This document shows positions 18,511-24,224 of a stretch of DNA of 24,896 nt, piece after piece (position 1 is the first letter of the stretch; each line of letters starts with the position of its first letter). Below the pieces are notes generated by a model. That model made no database searches. It was given only the letters and a program-made list of their open reading frames with translations, and had not been told where the DNA came from. This DNA is from a virus. The stretch is from positions 1 to 24,896 of the IMG/VR virus record IMGVR_UViG_3300046804_003567, one strand, 5' to 3'. The position numbers and the translations under genes were made by a program.

Positions 18511-18753
18511 TCAGGTCGTAAAAGATTCAACTACTACAGATTCTACATCTTCTGCAAGAGCATAAGTCCTTGAGTTTAACACATTTTCGCGAAGAGTAGT
18601 GTAATGTTGCTCATAGAAGTTTCCTTCATCCTCCGCAGCAATTAAATCAAAACATTCATTGTCATCTTTGGCAATTACATTCCAAAGTCCACCGTATTCA
18701 CTAGATGGAAAAGGAATGTAGTGGTCAACGATGTAAAGAAACTTTTGTGTCAT
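18511..18753 (-). CDS. Acidic hypothetical protein, 80 aa
   Basis: The product is 80 residues: MTQKFLYIVDHYIPFPSSEY, then GGLWNVIAKDDNECFDLIAA and TLRENVLNSRTYALAEDVES. It is alpha/beta and acidic. It is preceded by a TTGACA/TAAACT promoter that lies inside the upstream gene. No known function. Confidence 0.73.
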   Translation of the reverse strand: MTQKFLYIVDHYIPFPSSEYGGLWNVIAKDDNECFDLIAAEDEGNFYEQHYTTLRENVLNSRTYALAEDVESVVVESFTT

Positions 18754-18776
18754 TTGTCTTTGTAAATTACCTCTTT

Positions 18777-18805
18777 AGTTTAATGTCATTGAATAGAATT
18801 GTCAA
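18777..18805 (-). promoter_or_regulatory. Sigma70-type promoter TTGACA-17-TAAACT
   Basis: TTGACA (18800-18805), a 17-bp spacer and TAAACT (18777-18782) lie 24 bp upstream of the ATG at 18753. The -35 is within the last codons of the upstream 32-residue gene. No dyad. Confidence 0.6.
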
Positions 18806-18884
18806 CATCATCATCGGAAGCAATCAAAAATGCAAACCCAATGGTAAGTAGAGAACCTAGTCCCATTCCAAGTAGAAAAGTCAT
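18786..18884 (-). CDS. Tiny membrane protein, 32 aa
   Basis: The product is 32 residues: MTFLLGMGLGSLLTIGFAFL, then IASDDDVDNSIQ. It has one membrane helix with an acidic C-terminal tail. The start overlaps the upstream TGA as TGATG. Its last codons contain the -35 of the next promoter. No known function. Confidence 0.62.
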   Translation of the reverse strand: MTFLLGMGLGSLLTIGFAFLIASDDDVDNSIQ

Positions 18885-19021
18885 CAGTAAAACTCTGCAA
18901 GATAATAGTCAACTGTCACTTCAAGTTTTGCTGCTTCACGCTCAATTTCTTTCCAAAACTCTTCTGCTACTTTGTCCATTTCTGCTTGTTTAATGAGGTC
19001 GCGGAGTCGTTTTGGGATCAT
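18884..19021 (-). CDS. Small charged helical protein, 45 aa
   Basis: The product is 45 residues: MIPKRLRDLIKQAEMDKVAE, then EFWKEIEREAAKLEVTVDYY and LAEFY. It is highly charged and helical. Both ends overlap neighbours (ATGA at the start, TGATG at the end). No known function. Confidence 0.68.
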   Translation of the reverse strand: MIPKRLRDLIKQAEMDKVAEEFWKEIEREAAKLEVTVDYYLAEFY

Positions 19022-19152
19022 TTTAGGTGTTGAGTTGCTTGTTGACGATAATATGATTTATACATTGCATCATCACGCTGGATTAGGAAAACATTCCAAC
19101 CAAGAATAACTGCAAAACCAATCAATCCAACAACAATGTACTTTTTGTTCAT
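19018..19152 (-). CDS. Small membrane protein, 44 aa
   Basis: The product is 44 residues: MNKKYIVVGLIGFAVILGWN, then VFLIQRDDAMYKSYYRQQAT and QHLK. It has one N-terminal membrane helix with a polar, basic tail. It is coupled to the SPFH-like gene upstream (ATGA) and to the next gene. No known function. Confidence 0.7.
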   Translation of the reverse strand: MNKKYIVVGLIGFAVILGWNVFLIQRDDAMYKSYYRQQATQHLK

Positions 19153-19556
19153 TTGTTCATTTGAAGAGTAGGAACGGGCATACCACCTTCAGTGGGAACA
19201 TAGATGGTCACATTACCTTTGTTAGATCCTTCTTCAAGACCAGTAATGTAAAGATACTGAAGATACTCACGGTTATCTTTCAGCGAATCACCAATGATTT
19301 GGTTTGCCTTGGCAACACCAGTGGCACGGATAATTTCAGCATCAGCAAGTTGTTGTGCTGAATCTTTCTTTGCTTGTGCTTCCAAAACAGCAACCTGTCG
19401 GGTATATTCTGCTTTTTGCAGTTCTGCTTTACCAGCAAGAGATTGTTGCCACACATTGTATTGAGGTCCACCAATGAAGATAAGACCACCAATCACTACC
19501 ACACCTACAGTAATAGCAGCAACTGCAGGGTCAATAAATCCGTTTTGTTGTTTCAT
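19149..19556 (-). CDS. SPFH/Band-7-like membrane protein (135 aa)
   Basis: The product is 135 residues: an N-terminal membrane helix (AAITVGVVVIGGLIFIGGPQ, about 13-32), then a charged helix (AELQKAEYTRQVAVLEAQAK) and ADAEIIRATGVAKANQIIGD, ending in NVTIYVPTEGGMPVPTLQ. The A-E-I-I-x-A-x-G-x-A-x-A helix, L-x-Y-L segment and V-x-I-Y-V-P-x-E end match the C-terminal half of prohibitin/HflK-type SPFH proteins, but the SPFH domain itself is missing. From memory, such short versions occur in cyanophages. It may act as a membrane scaffold or on host FtsH; that is inferred. Confidence 0.65.
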   Translation of the reverse strand: MKQQNGFIDPAVAAITVGVVVIGGLIFIGGPQYNVWQQSLAGKAELQKAEYTRQVAVLEAQAKKDSAQQLADAEIIRATGVAKANQIIGDSLKDNREYLQYLYITGLEEGSNKGNVTIYVPTEGGMPVPTLQMNK

Positions 19557-19573
19557 AATAATTTACCTAAGAA

Positions 19574-19993
19574 TTAAACAGCAAGGGCAGCAGAGGGGAT
19601 TTCAACAACTTCAGGCATTTTAGTTCCCCACTGGTGACGATCATAGCATACCCACTCACCTTTCAGAGTGTAGATGTAAGCATACTCTTCACCCTCAGCA
19701 AGATACTCATATTTGTTAGCATCAAGGCGAGGGGGGCAATCTTCACCACGCTCAGAGTAATACTGAGGACCATATTCAGATTTCTTTTCTACACCTTCAG
19801 AAGTGCGGAAGTGATCATCAGTCCAACAGCAAGACATATCACCACCATCAATCAGTTCGGCAACTTTCTGACGGGTGTTGTAATGGGTACGGAGAATACG
19901 ACCCAACCATTCAGGATAACCATCCCAATGGTGGTAAGCAGAAAGAATAGATCCGTCAGAGAGTTCAAGACCAATTCGTGCTCGGGTTGCCAT
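19574..19993 (-). CDS. Conserved hypothetical protein, 139 aa
   Basis: The product is 139 residues: MATRARIGLELSDGSILSAY, then HHWDGYPEWLGRILRTHYNT and later YIYTLKGEWVCYDRHQWGTK. From memory, the H-H-W-D-G-Y-P-E-W-L-G core is typical of a family spread through cyanophages and other phages, with unknown function. I chose the ATG at 19993, with a GGAG site 12 bases before; a longer frame from 20074 would run through the promoter. It is driven by dyad promoter D8. Confidence 0.75.
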   Translation of the reverse strand: MATRARIGLELSDGSILSAYHHWDGYPEWLGRILRTHYNTRQKVAELIDGGDMSCCWTDDHFRTSEGVEKKSEYGPQYYSERGEDCPPRLDANKYEYLAEGEEYAYIYTLKGEWVCYDRHQWGTKMPEVVEIPSAALAV

Positions 19994-20023
19994 TTGAGAG
20001 TTGTCTCCGTTGATTACTTTGTA

Positions 20024-20081
20024 AGTATAGGGTCTCCTGCGACCCCTGCGAGCATGTGTGGGACAGTTCCCCAACTGTCCT
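20024..20081 (-). promoter_or_regulatory. Dyad promoter D8 (for the 19993 operon)
   Basis: The -10 is TATACT (20024-20029), and the dyad AGGACAGTT-GGGG-AACTGTCCC is at 20060-20081, 30 bp upstream, with a perfect 8-bp stem. The -35 region (CTCGCA) is poor. GGGTC/GACCC arms lie in the spacer. The dyad abuts the TGA of the methyltransferase gene. Confidence 0.63.
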
Positions 20082-20917
20082 CAGTACAATAAACTCTCTA
20101 GTGCATTTGGATTAGATTCCACCTTCACTTCTGGATGTTTGATGATAATAAGTTCCGTTTTCTTTCCTCTGCAACTTACATCACCTGCCATCTGATAATC
20201 AAACTCCAAATAGCGAAACTCTGTCCAATCTTTATAAAGTTCTTTAAGGTAATCTGTGTTGTCATAAGACATCACGAACCCACCTTTATGTTGCTTCAAG
20301 ACATCAGAAAGTTTATCGTGATTGAATCCTTCGTGAGTGCTTCCATCAATACCATAATAGTATGATGTAGTTTTATAATAAGGAGGATCCAAATACATAA
20401 AATCATTCTGATGCTTTGGTATTGTATCAAAACAATTTCCAAAAGAAAATGAGAAGTTTGGATTATAGAACCCAATGAGTTTATGAATACCAGAAAGATT
20501 TAGATTCTTTCTGGATGATTCTGATGTGTGACCAAGATCTCCACTAAAGGCACCTTTGATGCAAATGTAAAATGACCATGCTCGGGTGAACTTATCATCA
20601 CTCTCTAAAAGAGGAAGAAAAGACTTATAGTGTTCTCTATCTTTTAGAGGATAATGCTTTGCTGCTTCTTCTCCAATTCTCTTTCCACCTTCTGTGGTTA
20701 GAATCTCCCAAAAATCAGCAAGAGGTTGAAATAAATCATATGCTTGAACTTTTACACCTCTTGCTGCAAGGGCAAGTTCAATACAACCTCCACCCATGAA
20801 AGGTGACATCATATATGTAAGATTAGGATGAATCTCATCAATAATCTTAATGATCTCATCTTTCATAGTGTTTTTACCACCAGCGTAGCGGTATAAACTT
20901 GTGGAGGTATATCTCAT
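20081..20917 (-). CDS. dam: D12-class N6-adenine DNA methyltransferase (Dam-like)
   Basis: The product is 278 residues, the usual size for Dam-type enzymes. It has the N-terminal YRYAGGK (9-15), motif I MSPFMGGGCIEL (37-48; AdoMet binding) and motif IV YLDPPYY (175-181; D177-P-P-Y180 catalytic). It transfers a methyl group from AdoMet to adenine N6; GATC is likely but not shown. Phage enzymes of this type protect DNA from restriction or mark it for packaging or replication. It is the last gene of the ParB-like, small ORF, methyltransferase operon, coupled by ATGA. Confidence 0.88.
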   Translation of the reverse strand: MRYTSTSLYRYAGGKNTMKDEIIKIIDEIHPNLTYMMSPFMGGGCIELALAARGVKVQAYDLFQPLADFWEILTTEGGKRIGEEAAKHYPLKDREHYKSFLPLLESDDKFTRAWSFYICIKGAFSGDLGHTSESSRKNLNLSGIHKLIGFYNPNFSFSFGNCFDTIPKHQNDFMYLDPPYYKTTSYYYGIDGSTHEGFNHDKLSDVLKQHKGGFVMSYDNTDYLKELYKDWTEFRYLEFDYQMAGDVSCRGKKTELIIIKHPEVKVESNPNALESLLY

Positions 20918-21090
20918 ATTGGTAACTTTGCTACAGATTTTCCTTTCTTATGATCAGCAATATACTTTCGTGCAGATGATTCTGTTCTGCAGATTTTTTC
21001 TAATTGCTGACCGTTATGGATAATTATATATCCTTTTTTACCAAATGGCACTGCCGCATACTCACCTTTACCTACAATAAATCCCTCCAT
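20914..21090 (-). CDS. Small basic protein between ParB-like and methyltransferase genes, 58 aa
   Basis: The product is 58 residues: MEGFIVGKGEYAAVPFGKKG, then YIIIHNGQQLEKICRTESSA and RKYIADHKKGKSVAKLPI. A beta-rich first half is followed by a basic helix. The start overlaps the ParB-like stop as TGATG and the stop overlaps the methyltransferase start as ATGA, a fully coupled trio. It may bind DNA or a partner enzyme; the function is unknown. Confidence 0.72.
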   Translation of the reverse strand: MEGFIVGKGEYAAVPFGKKGYIIIHNGQQLEKICRTESSARKYIADHKKGKSVAKLPI

Positions 21091-22091
21091 CAGTTAATTT
21101 CAACAAGAGATTGAGGATCTTCCACACCAATCAGTTGGGGAAGAGCACCTGCAATCGAATATGCAGAAGATTGATTACTCATACGCTTAACAACATATTG
21201 AACAACAAGATCATCAAGTTTTTTGAGATAATCAACTGCGAACTGTCGTTGTTTGGTAACTTCTTCTGCAGTTTCACAACCTTTAGTATAAGTCACAACA
21301 TCAGTCATCTCAATGTCCCTTTGGACAAAGTTTTCCATAATTTGGATGAAACCACGCTTCACATACATTACATCTTTACAACAAATCACAACAGGATTTG
21401 TAGAAGAATCAGTATCTACAATTTCAGCAACTTTAGACTGTGCGTTTTGTGGGTAAGGGAATGGGAGAATGTTGACAGCGATTGTGGTTTGTTGATAGAT
21501 TCGATTTACGGCATCTTCAACTTGCTTTGCTGTAAAAGAGTGATCAATACTTTCAATCCAATTTTTGATTTCTTTCTTTGAAAGATTACTACCGTGACGC
21601 TTGCAGTAGCACACGCCACGATTCACAAAATCATTGATAGTATGTCGCTTTGCAACTGTGTGATTGTTAGAACCAAGAGACACCATATCATAGGCATCTT
21701 CAATACGATCTTCCCAATCTTTTTTGAGTCGATATACAAGAAAGGGATAATCTTGAATACCAAGTTTATATGCAGCGTTGCTACGATTGTATCCATCCCA
21801 AAGTTGCTTTTTACCATTGGGAAGAATCATCACAACAGGAGGAAGTTCGGTTACGCGATAACCTTTTTGAAACTCTGCAATGAGACCGTTGATATTATCA
21901 GTATCAACACCACCTGCTCGTGCTTTATTTTTTTGTTGTTGAATTTGAAGTTGATTCCACTTAAGAATTTGAATATCATCAAATTCAGCACATTCAAATT
22001 CAGGAATGTCAAGAGAGTCAAAAGTAGGATTGCTCAGAAGAGCATCCCAAGAAGTCACATTAGACTGGAAAAAAGGAACAATTTGAGTCAT
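21090..22091 (-). CDS. ParB/sulfiredoxin-like protein
   Basis: The product is 333 residues. LWDGYNRSNAAYKLGIQDYP (about 97-116) is the ParB/Srx signature G-x-x-R-x-x-A-x-x-x-L-G, preceded by the usual strand LPPVVMILPNGKKQ. The remainder is helical with an H-T-V-A-K-R segment and no obvious centromere-binding helix-turn-helix. Phage ParB-like proteins are often linked to DNA methylation and modification genes and can carry nuclease or nucleotide-binding activity. It has its own TTGACA promoter and is coupled to a small ORF and a Dam-like gene. Confidence 0.75.
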   Translation of the reverse strand: MTQIVPFFQSNVTSWDALLSNPTFDSLDIPEFECAEFDDIQILKWNQLQIQQQKNKARAGGVDTDNINGLIAEFQKGYRVTELPPVVMILPNGKKQLWDGYNRSNAAYKLGIQDYPFLVYRLKKDWEDRIEDAYDMVSLGSNNHTVAKRHTINDFVNRGVCYCKRHGSNLSKKEIKNWIESIDHSFTAKQVEDAVNRIYQQTTIAVNILPFPYPQNAQSKVAEIVDTDSSTNPVVICCKDVMYVKRGFIQIMENFVQRDIEMTDVVTYTKGCETAEEVTKQRQFAVDYLKKLDDLVVQYVVKRMSNQSSAYSIAGALPQLIGVEDPQSLVEIN

Positions 22092-22157
22092 AATTAAAAA
22101 GTTAGCAATTTGCTTTGAGTGTCGGTGCTATGAACAGAAGTTCTGACCAACGAGACC

Positions 22158-22186
22158 AGATTAACAACTTTGGGTGGGGATGTCAA
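22158..22186 (-). promoter_or_regulatory. Sigma70-type promoter TTGACA-17-TAATCT
   Basis: TTGACA (22181-22186), a 17-bp spacer and TAATCT (22158-22163) lie about 67 bp upstream of the ParB-like ATG. A small CCCA/TGGG inverted repeat lies upstream, not of the 22-bp dyad family. Confidence 0.6.
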
Positions 22187-22202
22187 GCCCCATTTTGGGA
22201 TC

Positions 22203-22715
22203 TTAAAAACTCTTTACATACTCGTAATCAAACTCTTCTGCTTCTGCAAAGTAGTCTTTTTCATACTGATCCTGGTATCCGTGAAGGAAAAAATGATCCT
22301 GATTTGGATTACAACTTCCAGTAAGAACAGCACCAGTAAACTTAGTGTTGTAGATCATATTTGAAGGAACACAGCACGCTTTCCCAAGTTTTACATCAGT
22401 AAAGATAAAGAAATCGGCAAGTTTTTCGTTGACAGAACTGCTGGCGCGACTATTCTTCAGGATTACACCACGCACTGCCATTTTTGACACATTCTTGAAT
22501 TGAATGACTTTTGATTCATAAGTGCATCCATCAGTGCCAATCAAATCTACTCCAGGTAGATTAACTCTCTTGAGTTGTCCTTTGCTATAAACATCATATG
22601 CAATCTCCACAAGTTCCCCTGCTTTGGGAAAGCGAAGATTATTTGTGGTATAGTCTCTCAAACTCCACAAGAGTTTAGAAAGGCGATCTAGTTCAAATGT
22701 GTTGAAATCAATCAT
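22203..22715 (-). CDS. PD-(D/E)XK-like nuclease (helicase partner)
   Basis: The product is 170 residues. GVDLIGTDG with D57, followed ten residues later by YESKVIQFKN with E67-S68-K69, fits a PD-(D/E)XK nuclease active site. The preceding helix carries E34 and E37. FFIFTDVKLGKACCVP (about 102-117) looks like the following core strand. It starts in the TGATTATG context 2 bp after the helicase stop. Co-expression with an SF2 helicase recalls restriction or nucleic-acid degradation units; no separate specificity protein is seen. Confidence 0.62.
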   Translation of the reverse strand: MIDFNTFELDRLSKLLWSLRDYTTNNLRFPKAGELVEIAYDVYSKGQLKRVNLPGVDLIGTDGCTYESKVIQFKNVSKMAVRGVILKNSRASSSVNEKLADFFIFTDVKLGKACCVPSNMIYNTKFTGAVLTGSCNPNQDHFFLHGYQDQYEKDYFAEAEEFDYEYVKSF

Positions 22716-22717
22716 AA

Positions 22718-23947
22718 TCAGCGTTTGATTGTGGAAATAGCAGGTTCACCTTGTTGAAACACAGTGTCAACAACATTCTGAATTTTTTTAGCGGTGGAGA
22801 TTCCCACAGAGTTGAAGGTCGGGATAATCACCAGACCATACGACTTATGGTAGTCCTCCAACCGTCCAGGTGTCAAGTCTCCAGAGCGAAGTCGTGCAGC
22901 ATCCTTATGATGTAGTCGCACAACCCGTCCAATAGTCTGACAGATACCAATAGCATCCATAGATCGCATAAAGATCACTGCTTCAAGTCCAGATACATTG
23001 ATACCTTCGGACAGAATAGAATAATGAAGCAAAACAAACTTCTTAGAATCATCCAAACTCCACTTATGAAGAATCTCAAAGAACTCCTCACGATTTACCT
23101 TCTTACCATCAATGATTGCACCAGTCTTAGATGTAATGACCATCCAAGAATATCCACGATCTTCTAGTTCCTGACAGAACCCAGTTTGTGAGATTAGATT
23201 GGTGATTTGCTTGGTTGCTTTGGCACACACAAGCACCTTAGAAACTGCTGCTTCGTCAATACTTTCCAGAAGATGATTGCAGTCACGCTCAAATACATTA
23301 TTGCTGTCCAAAGATACTTGCTTAGCAACAATCTTAGGAGGAATAATATATCCTTCTCTCACCATACGGGGAGCAGGAACATTTGCAATGATGTTACCAT
23401 AAACCTGAGTATTGTTCATCCCAGGTTTCTTGGGAGTGGAAGAATACTTTGGAGTTGCAGTATAGAAATAACAACGATCCGCTTTCCTGCTGAAGTATTC
23501 AGTAGCAACATAGAAGTTCTTTTGCACGCTGTTATGTGCTTCATCAAAGTGAATTGTGTTCACTTTAATTCCTGCCTCCATAATTTTATGAAGGGAATGA
23601 TATGTGGTGAAGATCAGTTGATGTTTGTTGTATGATTTGTTGATATGATATTGTGCTTTGATCGCTCCAGGTTTAGTTGTACTGAAGTGATGAGTCTCTC
23701 CAGAGTGAACGTGAAAAACTTCAGCATCAGTAATGTGCTCAAGATACTCAGAAGAGAGTTGATTCGCAAGCAAAATGCGAGGAGCAACAACTACAACAGT
23801 CTGTGGAGTTTCTTTCAGAAACTCACGAATCGTATCACCAATACCTACAAGAGTCTTACCTGCTCCTGTCGTTGCACAGATAATACCTTTAAGATGAATC
23901 TCAGTCGCATCAAGACATTCATTCTGATGATCGCGAAAGGAAATCAT
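22718..23947 (-). CDS. SF2 DEAD/DEAH-box helicase
   Basis: The product is 409 residues. It has Q-motif-like FRDHQ near the N-terminus, Walker A ATTGAGKT (25-32), Ia VVVAPRILLANQL, motif II DEAH (135-138), motif III TATP (163-166), SEGIN (313-317) and motif VI QTIGRVVR (337-344). This makes a complete two-RecA-domain SF2 helicase. It lacks the N-terminal domain of T4 UvsW and is shorter. The layout resembles helicases of restriction-type units. It is driven by the D9 promoter and followed after 2 bp by a nuclease-like gene. Confidence 0.85.
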   Translation of the reverse strand: MISFRDHQNECLDATEIHLKGIICATTGAGKTLVGIGDTIREFLKETPQTVVVVAPRILLANQLSSEYLEHITDAEVFHVHSGETHHFSTTKPGAIKAQYHINKSYNKHQLIFTTYHSLHKIMEAGIKVNTIHFDEAHNSVQKNFYVATEYFSRKADRCYFYTATPKYSSTPKKPGMNNTQVYGNIIANVPAPRMVREGYIIPPKIVAKQVSLDSNNVFERDCNHLLESIDEAAVSKVLVCAKATKQITNLISQTGFCQELEDRGYSWMVITSKTGAIIDGKKVNREEFFEILHKWSLDDSKKFVLLHYSILSEGINVSGLEAVIFMRSMDAIGICQTIGRVVRLHHKDAARLRSGDLTPGRLEDYHKSYGLVIIPTFNSVGISTAKKIQNVVDTVFQQGEPAISTIKR

Positions 23948-23968
23948 AAATTAAGAATCAATGAAGTA

Positions 23969-24025
23969 ATTATACCAGGAATCTGGTGCTGTGGCAAGTC
24001 AGTGTGACAGTTGTTTAAGTGTCCT
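23969..24025 (-). promoter_or_regulatory. Dyad promoter D9 (for the helicase-nuclease operon)
   Basis: The promoter has -35 TTGCCA (23992-23997), a 17-bp spacer and perfect -10 TATAAT (23969-23974). The dyad AGGACACTT-AAAC-AACTGTCAC is at 24004-24025, 29 bp from the -10, and includes the TAA of the upstream gene. Confidence 0.72.
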
Positions 24026-24170
24026 CAATATAATCCCACTCAATAATTCCCGGATTATCTTCTGGGATTTTATCTACTGCTTGATTAAAATTATTCGCTT
24101 CACAATTAAATTCAAAAATTTCTCCATCTTCATCTAAATCAGATTTTGTGTAGAATATTTTGAATTTCAT
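24015..24170 (-). CDS. Small acidic protein, 51 aa
   Basis: The product is 51 residues: MKFKIFYTKSDLDEDGEIFE, then FNCEANNFNQAVDKIPEDNP and GIIEWDYIEDT. It is acidic with an alpha/beta pattern (strand, helix, strand). It follows the TTGACA/TATGGT promoter and is the first gene of the accessory region. The stop lies inside the D9 dyad. No known function. Confidence 0.72.
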   Translation of the reverse strand: MKFKIFYTKSDLDEDGEIFEFNCEANNFNQAVDKIPEDNPGIIEWDYIEDT

Positions 24171-24192
24171 TTTACTATTTGACTATCTTTAT

Positions 24193-24221
24193 ACCATATC
24201 ATAGCATAGGTTTTTTGTCAA
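24193..24221 (-). promoter_or_regulatory. Sigma70-type promoter TTGACA-17-TATGGT
   Basis: TTGACA (24216-24221), a 17-bp spacer and TATGGT (24193-24198) lie 22 bp upstream of the ATG at 24170. It opens the accessory block just after the structural-type gene. No dyad. Confidence 0.62.
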
Positions 24222-24224
24222 GTG

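Noticed and set aside
19055-19062. TATAAATC inside the 19018-19152 gene as a late promoter
   Set aside because: It lies within coding sequence, is one base off consensus and the next gene is a short early-type gene. It is probably chance in AT-rich DNA.
22718-23947. Identification of the helicase as T4 UvsW
   Set aside because: UvsW is about 500 residues with an extra N-terminal domain. This protein is 409 residues, begins directly with the helicase core and pairs with a nuclease-like gene.
20081-23947. A complete type I or type III restriction-modification system
   Set aside because: No specificity subunit and no fused Res-type endonuclease domain are visible, and the methyltransferase is a stand-alone D12 enzyme.
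6946-24025. Dyads as ordinary intrinsic terminators
   Set aside because: The hairpins have no T-run on the minus strand and two of them form poorly as RNA, while their distance to the -10 is fixed. The two real terminators of the region (7579-7606 and 15544-15570) look different.
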